Assembly: GCA_964651435.1 (NCBI GenBank)
Contig: CAZYVU010000003.1
Span: 53,102 to 117,101, forward strand
DNA from: CAZYVU01 sp964651435
GTDB lineage: Bacteria > Desulfobacterota > Syntrophorhabdia > Syntrophorhabdales > CAYQXL01
Reading direction: 5' to 3'
DNA: 64,000 nucleotides
In this document: piece after piece, positions 42,890 to 51,612 of the stretch
How the letters are laid out: the number at the start of each line of letters is the position of its first letter
Position numbering within the stretch: the stretch's first letter is position 1
The notes under the pieces: model-generated
What the model was told of the DNA's origin: nothing
Seen by the model: only the letters and a program-made list of their open reading frames with translations
Databases searched by the model: none
Position numbers and translations under genes: made by a program

Positions 42890-43930
42890 TTACCGGCGTC
42901 TGTTGAGAAAGTTGCCCCGGAGGTAGGCCCACTCGGAGGAGTCCATCTCCCACTCACTGTACAGCGCTATGCCGCCATAAGCCGGAGGCATTACCTTCAA
43001 ATCGGTAAGGCCCCGGTGGACGCCCGAGAGGGCGTTCTGAAGATTTTCTACGCGTGAGAAGTGATGCCGCGCACCCTTGCCTTCGTAAACAGGCAGGCCG
43101 AGGAGAACGTCCGTGTGCCCGGCCCAGGTCAGGGCCTCCTTCGTCCACGTTGATATAAGGTGGATGTAAGGCTTTTGGATGCGGAGGCCCGTGTCGTACA
43201 TCATAATGACCATCTGATCCACTTCCTGTGCCACTACCTTAAAGTAGCCTTCCTGCCAGTGCACCCTCGGAAAGGGGTGGAGGACGGTTGGCGGCGGGTA
43301 GGCGGCAACGGAGAGAATGGCGTCCTGGGGCAGAGCCCGGCGTAATTCAGCAAGGAGCTTGACAAAATCACCGTTGCCCGTGGGTACGGGCTCCACATTG
43401 ACGTGGATGCCCGCGAAGGCAGGGTAGGAGGTGATAAGATTGACAACGGAAGTGACGAAGTTCCTTCTCCACTCCGGCGAACCGAGAAAGACCTGCTTGC
43501 CGAGAATGCCTCCAACCCAGGGGATGATCCGAAATCCGGCCATTTCTTCCAGGAAGAGTTCCGTCTGGGCCCTATCGACGGCCGGAATGGTGCCGTCAGG
43601 GGAGCACGGACACAAATGGGGGAAGACGTAAAGAATGCGGTGGTCATCGAGGAGCCTTCCGAGGCCCTGTATGCTGGCCCTGTTCCGAAAGGGTGCCGGA
43701 TCTTTTTTGGCCTTGCCAAACCATTCATCGTCGCCCAGCCATCCGTGCTGAACCCATATACCGTTGGTGCCAAGGTCGTATCTCCCGTCCGTCACCACGA
43801 CGCCCGGCCTCCAGGCGAGATACATCGCCGCCACGAGGGCGGACAGGATCAGCAACGCTGCCGCCGAGGCGGCGAGCCACAGCAAAAGTCTGTTGTGCGA
43901 GCCCTTCCGTCGCATGCCCCATTGTTCCAT
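42890..43930 (-). CDS. Membrane-anchored glycoside-hydrolase-18-like protein
   Basis: A 346-residue product with one N-terminal helix (about 15-38) and an extracytoplasmic TIM-barrel-like domain. The strand FAGIHVNVEPVP resembles the GH18 DGxDxDxE catalytic strand, keeping only the terminal Glu. DQMVIMMYDTG resembles the GH18 Y-D motif, and LLGLPVYEGKGARHHF is a later barrel strand. Loss of the two upstream Asp suggests either a divergent hydrolase or a sugar-binding role. It converges with rodA, whose stop is 4 bases away, so a link with the cell wall is possible but not shown. The start could be 43954, 43930 or 43915; no clear ribosome site decides it. Confidence 0.68.
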   Translation of the reverse strand: MEQWGMRRKGSHNRLLLWLAASAAALLILSALVAAMYLAWRPGVVVTDGRYDLGTNGIWVQHGWLGDDEWFGKAKKDPAPFRNRASIQGLGRLLDDHRILYVFPHLCPCSPDGTIPAVDRAQTELFLEEMAGFRIIPWVGGILGKQVFLGSPEWRRNFVTSVVNLITSYPAFAGIHVNVEPVPTGNGDFVKLLAELRRALPQDAILSVAAYPPPTVLHPFPRVHWQEGYFKVVAQEVDQMVIMMYDTGLRIQKPYIHLISTWTKEALTWAGHTDVLLGLPVYEGKGARHHFSRVENLQNALSGVHRGLTDLKVMPPAYGGIALYSEWEMDSSEWAYLRGNFLNRRR

Positions 43931-44042
43931 AGTCGTCAACCAAAAGTATGCCATTGCCGAAAGGGCATTTGCAACGTTAAGGAAGTGGGGAGGCGGCGGA
44001 GGCCCCCTTGCGATCCCGTGAAGCCGGTCTTATATTCGGTTC

Positions 44043-44285
44043 ATGACGACAAAAGAAAAAGAACTGATAAAAACGTATTCTGAGGAAGCTTTCCGGGGAA
44101 GAACAATACGGCAGGATCTTCCGGTATGCGACTGCGGCAAGTTATACGACGAGAAACAGCTTTGCGAAGCACCGGGGGTCTTTTTCAAGGAGCTCGAGGT
44201 GTTCGGTAAAACCTATCATCTCATAGAGCCCGTGTGCCCTATCTGCAAGAAGAAGATCCCGGCCAGCTTCTTTGTTCTTAATTGA
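44043..44285 (+). CDS. Small Cys-motif (zinc-ribbon-like) protein, unknown function
   Basis: An 80-residue cytoplasmic protein starting MTTKEKELIKTYSEEAFRGR. Five Cys are seen: VCDCGKLY (about 29-31), LCEAPG, and EPVCPICKKKIP (CxxC near residue 65). The first CxC and final CxxC could make one zinc site. I do not recognise the family. It starts just downstream of, and divergent from, the GH18-like gene. Confidence 0.62.
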   Translation: MTTKEKELIKTYSEEAFRGRTIRQDLPVCDCGKLYDEKQLCEAPGVFFKELEVFGKTYHLIEPVCPICKKKIPASFFVLN

Positions 44286-44337
44286 CGGATTCCCCCGCGG
44301 GCAGGAATGGCCGGGAACCCAGTGCAGGGGATAGGTG

Positions 44338-44787
44338 CTATGACTGGTTGTGAATGCTGCCCAGGCGCCGTTTCAACTCCATGACGAACTCAAGAGGCGC
44401 GTCTACCATCCTTACGATTGTGCGGATGCGCTTGCCGTGAATGATGATCAGCTTGCCGAAGTTGAGCATCGCACCCAACGAGGGCTGATAGAGGTCCACA
44501 AACGAAATGTCTTTCAGAAGGACATCGTAGTTTCTCCGTAAAAGAAATCCCGTTCGAATGTGGATCCGGTCGCTGCTGAGGGTGATGGCAGAGCGCTGGT
44601 ATGTCATATAGGAGATTGCGCCCCAGAGAGCCCCAATGGCCATGAAAACGAGGGCTGCCGTACCCTTCGACTGTAAGGAGAGTCCCCCGAAGATGAATAC
44701 CAACGCCGGGCCAAGAAATACAGCCCAGTGGAGGCGCGCCACCACTGTCGGCTTTCCGGATAAGTTTCCTGATGTCTCATCCTGCAT
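44338..44787 (-). CDS. Bacterial PH-domain membrane protein (YdbS-like)
   Basis: A 149-residue product from ATG 44787. Two adjacent helices (about 25-43 and 46-66) are followed by a bPH2-type domain (about 70-145: YQRSAITLSSDRIHIRTG, LKDISFVDLYQPSLGAMLNF, GKLIII). The function of these proteins is unknown. The frame stays open to 44955, but that stretch would overlap the promoter region of the divergent HPr-like gene and looks non-coding. Confidence 0.72.
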   Translation of the reverse strand: MQDETSGNLSGKPTVVARLHWAVFLGPALVFIFGGLSLQSKGTAALVFMAIGALWGAISYMTYQRSAITLSSDRIHIRTGFLLRRNYDVLLKDISFVDLYQPSLGAMLNFGKLIIIHGKRIRTIVRMVDAPLEFVMELKRRLGSIHNQS

Positions 44788-44898
44788 GGTCTTGTAATAT
44801 AGCACACCTTGGTATATAAGCGTAGGTATCGCACGCAATTGTGCCAGGGTTGTTGAAGGTGCAGAAAGAGGGTGCGGAAATATGCCAAAGGGGTTGCC

Positions 44899-45573
44899 AT
44901 GACCGCTGTAAGCCTCCTGCCCGCAGAATTGAAGGCCGTCGAGGAGCATAAACATTATTTATCCGATCAACAGGGAAGGCCGGTAAGCTTTGAGGAGGCG
45001 CTCGATGATTTTTTCAGGAACTATCGCAGTGATTGGCTCAGGGAGAAGCAGAGAAGGGACAACGAGGAGCAGATAAGGGAGATAGAGCGGCACAAGTGGA
45101 TCGTATCGGAAAGGGTGGGGTACGATATCGGCACGCAGGAGGCCTCGGCCGACTGGATCGAAAAGTACGCTCGCATATGGCGCAGCTACAAGGAATCACT
45201 GGAGCACAACGGCTTTCTGGAGCTGCGGATGGTCGTCGAGAGAGGAGAGGGGTTACGGGTGCAGAGGGACTCGCCCTTTCTGAGGACCATTGCTTCCTTT
45301 GACTGTGACTGCTATTTCCACAGCCCGGGAATGGAGTACTACAACCTGGTAATGGACGGAAAAGGCTATCTTCATGTGAAGTCGATCCTCGCCGTTAAAG
45401 AATTTTCTGTGCCGCCGGGCGAGGTGGTTGAGTTCATCGCCACGGGCAGAGAGGCCAAAAAGGCACTCGACGCCGTCCGGAGGGCCATACGCGAGCCTGG
45501 CTCCGATGAAGACCCCTCACCGGCACTGCCGGGAGAAGGGGGCGACATTTCAGAGACGTGGTGCATTTACTAA
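44899..45573 (+). CDS. Protein with degenerate C-terminal HPr-like domain
   Basis: A 224-residue cytoplasmic protein from ATG 44899, behind AAAGGGG. The N-terminal part (about 1-110) is highly charged and helical (FEEALDDFFRNYRSDWLREK, REIERHKWIVSERVGYDIGT). The C-terminal part (about 115-200) follows the HPr fold: FLELRMVVERGEGLRVQRD, LRTIASFDCDCYF, YLHVKSILAVKEFSVPPGEV, EFIATGREAKKALDAVRRAI. In HPr the active site reads GLHARP; here GLRVQRD, so the phosphorylatable His15 is absent. It would therefore bind or regulate rather than carry phosphate. It heads a run of five small genes. The HPr assignment is my reading from the pattern, not a search. Confidence 0.7.
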   Translation: MTAVSLLPAELKAVEEHKHYLSDQQGRPVSFEEALDDFFRNYRSDWLREKQRRDNEEQIREIERHKWIVSERVGYDIGTQEASADWIEKYARIWRSYKESLEHNGFLELRMVVERGEGLRVQRDSPFLRTIASFDCDCYFHSPGMEYYNLVMDGKGYLHVKSILAVKEFSVPPGEVVEFIATGREAKKALDAVRRAIREPGSDEDPSPALPGEGGDISETWCIY

Positions 45574-45626
45574 GGTGTTTTCCTTCCCCGGTAATTCTGT
45601 TACAATGAAACGTGCAAGGAGGAGCT

Positions 45627-45833
45627 ATGCAGATCGGCGAAATCGAGAAGGGCAAGGACAAGATCATTATTTCGATCAAGGAATTCAAGGGCAAACAATA
45701 TGTCGATATAAGGACCTATTTTACCAATGACGAGGGAGATTGGATACCTACGAAGAAGGGCATTACGTTTTCCCCCGAAAATATAGACGATGCCATCCGT
45801 TACCTGCAGGACGCAAAGAAGCAGTTGGGTTGA
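45627..45833 (+). CDS. PC4/p15-family transcriptional coactivator-like protein
   Basis: A 68-residue protein beginning MQIGEIEKGKDKIIISIKEF, placed 6 bases behind a consensus GGAGG. The sequence GKQYVDIRTYFTNDEGDWIPTKKGITF and the helix ENIDDAIRYLQDAKKQL match the bacterial PC4/YdbC group, which binds single-stranded DNA as a dimer. It is probably co-transcribed with its neighbours. Confidence 0.78.
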   Translation: MQIGEIEKGKDKIIISIKEFKGKQYVDIRTYFTNDEGDWIPTKKGITFSPENIDDAIRYLQDAKKQLG

Positions 45834-45912
45834 TTCCACGGAAGCGGCAGGTTTCCGGTATTCCAGCACAGGGGTTTGAGACATGGCGGTCATTCAATTC
45901 AAAGGAGCATCG

Positions 45913-46362
45913 ATGAAGATCAACTTTACGAAGGCGCAGTACGAAACGCTTATCAAGGCCGTCTATCTCGGCAACTGGGTGGTCAACTCGACGGAAGGCG
46001 AAACGGTGGACGAGGACTTTGACGCGTTGGAAGAGTACATCCTCTCCTTCGCAAAGGACTTCGGCCTTGACCAATATGTCGAGTATGACGAGGGCGAGAA
46101 GAAGTTCTATGCCTCCCGGGAGCTGGAGGAGGGGGAAATAGAAGACCAGATACAGCGCTATGATGACTATACCTTCTGGGACAAGCTGATTTTCAACCTT
46201 GCCGAGCGGGACCTTATTCGCAAGTACGGTGAGCGCGCGGTGGAGAAGATGGCTGATGCCGATCGTTTCGAGAAGGAGCAGGAATTTCTCGAAAAATACG
46301 AGCAGGAGTTCTCCCGGAACGGGATACGCAATCTCGTCATTAAGGTGAAGGGCGGGTCGTAA
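45913..46362 (+). CDS. Acidic cytoplasmic protein, unknown function
   Basis: A 149-residue product from ATG 45913 (AAAGGAG ribosome site). It opens MKINFTKAQYETLIKAVYLG and contains acidic helical stretches (EDFDALEEYILSFAKDFGLD; ASRELEEGEIEDQIQRYDDY) and a basic end (VIKVKGGS). No domain is recognised. It belongs to the same-strand run of small genes from 44.9 to 47.4 kb. Confidence 0.7.
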   Translation: MKINFTKAQYETLIKAVYLGNWVVNSTEGETVDEDFDALEEYILSFAKDFGLDQYVEYDEGEKKFYASRELEEGEIEDQIQRYDDYTFWDKLIFNLAERDLIRKYGERAVEKMADADRFEKEQEFLEKYEQEFSRNGIRNLVIKVKGGS

Positions 46363-46391
46363 AGGCTGCCTGAAGGAAAAGCGGATCCCCA

Positions 46392-46871
46392 GTGCTGCCT
46401 GCGACGGTCGACAAGCTGGAAAAGATCAGAAAGGAGTGCCGGCGCATGGCGACAAAGCGCGCCCTGCTCTCAGCAACGGCATCCGTCGTGCCGATCCCGT
46501 TTACTGATGTGGCTACCGACGTGGTCCTCCTTGGGGAGGTCATTCCGGCCATAAGCAAGCGTTTCGGACTGGCCAGGGAGCAGGTGGATGCCTATGATCC
46601 CCGGGTGGCGCTTCTCATTTACAATGGGGCAACCCGTCTGGGGGCCCATATGGTGGGCCGGTACGTGACGAAGGAGCTGATCTTGAGGGTGCTCGCCAAG
46701 GTGGGTGTCCGGCTTACGGTCAAACAGGCGGCCCGCTATGTGCCCGTGGCGGGTCAGGCCGTGGCGGCGGGCATCAGTTTTTCGGCCATGAAGTTCATCA
46801 TCAACAACCACATCAACCACTGCTACCGCGTGGCAAAAGGGGTTATTGAGGCCCACCCCTTTACGCCCTGA
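46392..46871 (+). CDS. EcsC/DUF697-like helical protein, unknown function
   Basis: A 159-residue product with a GTG start at 46392 (an ATG at 46446 is an alternative). It has hydrophobic helices with small residues (about 25-50: ALLSATASVVPIPFTDVATD; about 110-135: YVPVAGQAVAAGISFSAMKF), a pattern seen in EcsC and DUF697 proteins that associate with membranes or GTPases. The assignment is tentative. It starts 29 bases after the preceding gene. Confidence 0.65.
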   Translation: MLPATVDKLEKIRKECRRMATKRALLSATASVVPIPFTDVATDVVLLGEVIPAISKRFGLAREQVDAYDPRVALLIYNGATRLGAHMVGRYVTKELILRVLAKVGVRLTVKQAARYVPVAGQAVAAGISFSAMKFIINNHINHCYRVAKGVIEAHPFTP

Positions 46872-47019
46872 GACCGAAGAATACTTCTCCCTCAAGAAAA
46901 CAGCTCTGCTGCGCTGCACCTATGGTAGAATGATCGAGACAATTTTGCAGTGAGGGGCAGCCAGGAAGCTTGCCCCTTGGGGCGGGGTCTTAAGGATACC
47001 TACTGAAGGAGGGACAGCG

Positions 47020-47427
47020 ATGAGCGGTGACTATGTAGACCACGACATATTGAGGCGGACGGCCGACAGCCTCATCGAAGACTACAAGGAGGAGGGCGAA
47101 ACGTTCACCGGGGAGAGGGAGGACGAGTTTCGGGCCTATCTGGCCGGGCTCGTCGATGCGGACCCGCCCACGAACGAACAGATATGGGAGACCGTCGAGG
47201 TCCTCATGAAGACCATCGAGGGCAGAGACAGGGAGCTGGCGCTGCGGGCTATCTCCGTGTTTATCGTCCAGTACATCTCCGGATGCGACCACACGCCGGA
47301 GGCCTTCCAGTGTGTGCCCACACTGCTTGAGGTGAAGAGCCACATAAAGGCAGAACACTTTCGCGAGGCACGGGAGGCCCTTATGGCATTTCTCAACAGG
47401 GCCAGGGCCGTCGCCCGGTCGATGTAG
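47020..47427 (+). CDS. Acidic helical protein, unknown function
   Basis: A 135-residue product behind a good GAAGGAGGG ribosome site. It is almost wholly helical and acidic, with two Cys (SGCDHTPEAFQCVPTLL) that might form a metal pair. No family is recognised. It is the last of the five small same-strand genes. Confidence 0.68.
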   Translation: MSGDYVDHDILRRTADSLIEDYKEEGETFTGEREDEFRAYLAGLVDADPPTNEQIWETVEVLMKTIEGRDRELALRAISVFIVQYISGCDHTPEAFQCVPTLLEVKSHIKAEHFREAREALMAFLNRARAVARSM

Positions 47428-47572
47428 ATATAAGTCGTCGCAGACGCCTGCGGCCAACGTCAACAAGAGGGGGCTGCCTTATTGCAGCGGCTAAAGGAGA
47501 GGGGGAAGGGCGAACGGCACGGGCCGTCCGGGTCTTCCGGAAAACAGCACTACGCCGGGTGGGGAGAAGCTT

Positions 47573-48736
47573 GTGGACCAATATGATGCGCTCAGGGGAA
47601 GGGCCCTTCTTTTTCTTGTATTGCTCTGGTTTCTCTGGTTCATGAACTTTACGCTGAGAACCATCTTTGCGCCCATCCTCCCCCTCGTCGAAGACGAGTT
47701 TGCCATTAATCACGCCAAGGCGAGCAGCCTATTCGTCTTTCAGTCGCTCGGATACGGCACCTCGGTCCTCTTTTCCGGCTTTCTTTCGGGCCTCTTCGGC
47801 CACAAGCGGTCCATCACCGTTTCCCTGCTCATGTCTGCGGCAATCTTTCTCCTTCTGCCCTTTTTCAAGAGCTTTGCCGCCATGTCGGTCTGCATTTTCA
47901 TCCTGGGCCTGTCAGCAGGCGTTTACATGCCGTCGGTCATGCCCATCATCACAGAGCGGTTTTCAGAACGCATCTGGGGGAAGACCATCGCCATCCACGA
48001 TTCCGCTGCAGCCATCGGCATATTCTCGACACCCTTCGTGGCCCTGGCAATTCTTCACTTTCTTCCCTGGAGAGGCATCTTCCTTGTGCTTGGCGCCGTT
48101 TTTCTCCTTAGCGCCCTCGTCTTCACCCTTAAAGTCGAAGAGTTAAAGATCAGGCAGACCAGAAAACTGCTTTTCGGGGGCCTGCTGAAGAACAGGACGT
48201 TGTGGCTCATGTGCGCGGTCTGGATTTTTGCGGCCGGCGCAAACCTGGGCGTATTCTTCATCATCCCCCTCTATCTGACAAAGGAGCTGGGTCTTGCCGT
48301 AGGCTACGCCAACACCCTTCTCGGAGTTTCCCGTTTGGGCGGCATCATCGTGGCCCTCTCAGCCGGTTACCTGGTAGACCGTTTCAGCCTGCGCCCCGTC
48401 ATGTTCACCATTCTTCTCTTCGCCGGCCTCTTGACAGTGCTGCTTTCCCTGGTTCCCGTCTCCGGAATAGGCATCACCCTCCTCTTTCAGGCAAGCCTGA
48501 TCACGGGCTTTTTTCCCGTGGCGCTGGTGGCTATCCCCCGGGCCTTTGGCCGCGAACAGAGGAGTGCTGCGACAGGAATAATTCTTGCCTGCTCCGTTAT
48601 TTTCGGCTGGGGGATTGTGCCCTATCTGCTTGGGGTTATGGGTGACCTGGTGAGCTTCAAGGTGGGTCTTTTCGCCCTCGGTGCCCTTGTGGTGTTCAGC
48701 AGCGGCATCACGCTATCCCGCAAGGTGGGTGCGTAG
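47573..48736 (+). CDS. Major facilitator superfamily transporter
   Basis: A 387-residue inner-membrane transporter with 12 predicted helices. It starts at GTG 47573 behind GGGGAGAAG. The loop 2-3 motif GLFGHKRSITVS (MFS motif A, normally GxLaDrxGrk/r) is at about residues 75-86, and the equivalent second-half loop SAGYLVDRFSLRPV at about 262-275. IHDSAAAIGIFSTPF lies in helix 5. The substrate cannot be told; the nearest organic-acid locus (48.8-57 kb) is convergent with it. Confidence 0.88.
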   Translation: MDQYDALRGRALLFLVLLWFLWFMNFTLRTIFAPILPLVEDEFAINHAKASSLFVFQSLGYGTSVLFSGFLSGLFGHKRSITVSLLMSAAIFLLLPFFKSFAAMSVCIFILGLSAGVYMPSVMPIITERFSERIWGKTIAIHDSAAAIGIFSTPFVALAILHFLPWRGIFLVLGAVFLLSALVFTLKVEELKIRQTRKLLFGGLLKNRTLWLMCAVWIFAAGANLGVFFIIPLYLTKELGLAVGYANTLLGVSRLGGIIVALSAGYLVDRFSLRPVMFTILLFAGLLTVLLSLVPVSGIGITLLFQASLITGFFPVALVAIPRAFGREQRSAATGIILACSVIFGWGIVPYLLGVMGDLVSFKVGLFALGALVVFSSGITLSRKVGA

Positions 48737-48802
48737 CCCGAGCTCACCGACAGCGGGATCGGGCCCCCGCAGTCGTTTGTTTGTCCTGCGTCGAGAGGCC
48801 TG

Positions 48803-49294
48803 TTACGCTTCGGTAGTAAACCTCCATTTGCAGAAGAGGTCTTTTGGGTGCGGGTCTGGAGGTGCAAAGAGGCACTCTACGTCAACCGAAGGGTCTATCT
48901 CGGCGGCAAATGCGCGAAAAAGGGCCATGTGCATGGGTTTGCAGACGAACTCCCCCTGGCCGTGCCTGAGCCTTGCCTCCTGCGCGGAGCAGTGGGGGAC
49001 CGTGAGGACAAGACCTTCAGGCGTCTCGTCAAACTGATAGCCAACGACCGATGCCATAGGGAAGAGCTTTAATGCCTTTGCGACCGCCGGCACTCCCCTT
49101 TCGGTGATGCCGAAACGGCGGACGGTCTCCCGTGCCGCGAGCTTCGCTGCGTTCCTCCAAACGGTTTCCACAATCTCTTCCGCTTTTTTCTGACCGACGG
49201 CCTCCGATACGCCGAGAAACCAAAAGCCATCGATGGCAGCATAGTGCCACAGAACAAAATCCAAATATTCCTTGAGCTCTTTCTCAGTGTTCAC
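48803..49294 (-). CDS. Cys-containing protein (DUF6125-like), unknown function
   Basis: A 163-residue cytoplasmic protein. It has a helical N-terminal half (ELKEYLDFVLWHYAAIDGFW; GQKKAEEIVETVWRNAAKL) and a C-terminal half with Cys residues in VPHCSAQEARLRHGQGEFVC, VECLFAPPDPHPKDLFCKW. The pattern resembles small proteins found beside aromatic/acyl-CoA genes in syntrophic Desulfobacterota (DUF6125 and the L-2-amino-thiazoline-carboxylate hydrolase-like group); I am not certain of the family. It follows the acyl-CoA ligase by 67 bases on the same strand and may be the last gene of the sigma-54 operon. Confidence 0.7.
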   Translation of the reverse strand: MNTEKELKEYLDFVLWHYAAIDGFWFLGVSEAVGQKKAEEIVETVWRNAAKLAARETVRRFGITERGVPAVAKALKLFPMASVVGYQFDETPEGLVLTVPHCSAQEARLRHGQGEFVCKPMHMALFRAFAAEIDPSVDVECLFAPPDPHPKDLFCKWRFTTEA

Positions 49295-49361
49295 GTTACA
49301 CTCCCCTTGCGGTCAAATATGCTCAACGGGCGGGCCGGCACTGCTCTTCGATCCAATGTCT

Positions 49362-50876
49362 CTATGCAGCGCTGTATTGCTCCCTAAGAATCTTCTTCTG
49401 TATCTTTCCCACGGGATCCTTGGGTAGGCCCTCTGCAAAGGCGACAGTCTTCGGCAGTTTGTACCGGGCCAGCCTTTCCGCACAGAATTGTATGAGCTCC
49501 TTCTCCGTAGCCTGCTGCCCCTTCTTGAGAACAACAATTGCCTTGACCTGCTCCCCCCACTTCTCGTCGGGAACACCGATGGCGGCACATTCCTGAACGG
49601 CCGGATGGAGGTGGAGCACGTCCTCGATCTCGTGCGGGGAGATGTTTTCGCCGCCGCTGATAATGAGGTCCTTTTTCCGGTCCACAACGTAGATATAGCC
49701 GTCCTCGTCCACAGTGGCCATGTCGCCCGTGTGGAGCCATCCCCCGTCGAAGGTCTTTGCCGTTTCCTCGGGGCGTTTCCAGTAGCCCTTCATTACGTTA
49801 GGTCCGCGGGCAATGATCTCGCCCATCTGGCCGGGCTTTACATCGTTGCCGTCACCATCCACAACCCTTACGTGGCAGCTGAAGAGCTCCTTTCCGACCG
49901 ATGCAAGCCGCTTGAGCCCAACCCCGGCAAGGGCCACATCCTCCTTGGGCAGATAGGTGAGGAGGGGGGATGCCTCCGTAAGGCCGTAAACGACGAAGAC
50001 AACGTCGGGGCCCAGGAGCTTCACGGCCCGCTGCAGGATCGGCAGTGGCGTTGTTTGGCCGCCAACCGAATAGCTCTTCAGGGACCCTATACTGTACTTG
50101 CCTTCCTCGAAGGCGTCGAGCACCATGACGAGGCCCGTGTAGACGAGGGTCATGTGGGTGATGCCGTCTCTCTCGACGGATTTCCAGAACTCGTGACCGT
50201 CGAAGTTGTTCATGATCACGTTCGTTCCACCGACGTAGAACTGGCAGAGGACCATATTCTTTTGCATGGTGTGGTAAAAGGGTTGCACATGCAGACAGAC
50301 ATCGGAGGGACCCAGTCTGTAGGCGATGGTATTGTTTATGACCCCGGCCAGGAAGTTGTCGTGGGTCAGGACGACCCCCTTGGGGCCCCCCGTGGTGCCG
50401 CTTGTATAGAAGATTGAAAAGATGTCCTCCTGCCTAACGGCAACAGGCGGCTCATCGGCAGTGCCCGTCGCCAAAAAGGGCTCGTACTCCCCGTCCATCT
50501 GTATGATATGGGCTACGGAGATGTCGTTGTGGATCGTCTCAACCTCCTTCTTGAACGCATCGCCCACAAAGAGGATGTCGATTTCGGCGTCATTGATGAC
50601 GAACTGGAGCTCCACGGGGACAAGCCGGAAATTGAGCGGCACGTAAACCATCCCTGTTTTAGCTGCTGCAAAGCATATCTCCACCATCTCCGGGCTGTTC
50701 TTGCTCAGGACGGCAACCTTGCTGCCCGGTTCGAGTCCCAGGCGAAGAATGGCGTCAGCCAGCTTGTTGACTCGTTGATTGAATTCGTAGAACGTAAGTG
50801 ACCGGCCTTCGTATACAAAGGCCTTTTTGCTTGGATAACGACGGGCGCATTGCACCGCCAAGTCGCCGATTACCAT
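49362..50876 (-). CDS. Acyl-CoA ligase (AMP-forming)
   Basis: Activates a carboxylic acid to its CoA thioester with ATP. The 504 residues show the adenylate-forming motifs: A3 FYTSGTTGGPKGVVLTHDN (about 150-168), A5 VVYGLTEASPLL, A7 HTGDMATVDEDGYIYVVDRK, A8 ISGGENISPHEIEDVLHLHP, and the catalytic Lys in LPKDPVGKIQKKIL. It begins 25 bases downstream of livF of the second Liv system. Uptake and activation of the same acid are therefore likely. Position and family (short/medium-chain or aromatic acid ligases) fit benzoate-like or fatty substrates; the substrate is inferred only. Confidence 0.9.
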   Translation of the reverse strand: MVIGDLAVQCARRYPSKKAFVYEGRSLTFYEFNQRVNKLADAILRLGLEPGSKVAVLSKNSPEMVEICFAAAKTGMVYVPLNFRLVPVELQFVINDAEIDILFVGDAFKKEVETIHNDISVAHIIQMDGEYEPFLATGTADEPPVAVRQEDIFSIFYTSGTTGGPKGVVLTHDNFLAGVINNTIAYRLGPSDVCLHVQPFYHTMQKNMVLCQFYVGGTNVIMNNFDGHEFWKSVERDGITHMTLVYTGLVMVLDAFEEGKYSIGSLKSYSVGGQTTPLPILQRAVKLLGPDVVFVVYGLTEASPLLTYLPKEDVALAGVGLKRLASVGKELFSCHVRVVDGDGNDVKPGQMGEIIARGPNVMKGYWKRPEETAKTFDGGWLHTGDMATVDEDGYIYVVDRKKDLIISGGENISPHEIEDVLHLHPAVQECAAIGVPDEKWGEQVKAIVVLKKGQQATEKELIQFCAERLARYKLPKTVAFAEGLPKDPVGKIQKKILREQYSAA

Positions 50877-50901
50877 GGTTGTTACCTCCTCAGAAGTGAT
50901 T

Positions 50902-51612
50902 CTACATGCCGAGATAGCTCTTCTTTATCTCGTCGTTCTCCAGCAGGGCCTCAGCCTTGCCTTCCGTAATTATCTTCCCCGTCTCCAGAACGTATGCGCG
51001 GTCCGCTATCCGCAGTGCGGCGTTTACGTTCTGCTCAACGAGCAGTATGGATATACCTGTGGAGCGCAGATGCTGTATTGCGGCCAGTATGGTTTCTACG
51101 ACAAGAGGCGCCAGTCCCAGCGAGGGCTCATCGAGAAGCAGAAGCCTGGGCTGCGACATGAGGCCCCTGCCTATAGCGAGCATCTGCTGTTCACCGCCGC
51201 TCATCGTTCCTGCCTTCTGAGAAAGCCTTTTTTCGAGAATAGGGAAGAGGCCGAATACGGATGCAAGAAGCTTCTCCAGTTCGCCCTTTCGCACCGAGTG
51301 AACGTACGTTCCAAGAAGGAGGTTCTGTCGTACCGTCAGTGAGCCGAATATCTGCCTGCCTTCCGGAACGTGGCTCAACCCCTCGCGGACGATGTGGTTC
51401 GGCTTTCGGTTTGTAATATTTTGTCCTTTGAAGGTGATGGTCCCCTGCAACGCCGGAATGATGCCTGAGATGACCTTAAGGAGCGTCGATTTGCCGGCAC
51501 CGTTCGCCCCTACGAGGCAGACGATTTCGCCCTCGCCGACCTCCATGGCGATTTCCTTCAAGACCGCTACGCGGCCATAGCCCGCATTGAGGTTGCGAAT
51601 GTCGAGTATCAT
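50902..51612 (-). CDS. livF: Liv-type ABC transporter ATP-binding protein LivF (second Liv system)
   Basis: ATPase of the second Liv transporter. The 236 residues from ATG 51612 begin MILDIRNLNAGYGRVAVLKE. Walker A GANGAGKST, signature MSGGEQQMLAIGRGL, Walker B LLLLDEPSLGLAPLVVETIL and VEQNVNAALRIADRAYVLETG are all present. Its ATG overlaps the livG stop (ATGA). A longer frame to 51678 would run into livG. Confidence 0.93.
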   Translation of the reverse strand: MILDIRNLNAGYGRVAVLKEIAMEVGEGEIVCLVGANGAGKSTLLKVISGIIPALQGTITFKGQNITNRKPNHIVREGLSHVPEGRQIFGSLTVRQNLLLGTYVHSVRKGELEKLLASVFGLFPILEKRLSQKAGTMSGGEQQMLAIGRGLMSQPRLLLLDEPSLGLAPLVVETILAAIQHLRSTGISILLVEQNVNAALRIADRAYVLETGKIITEGKAEALLENDEIKKSYLGM

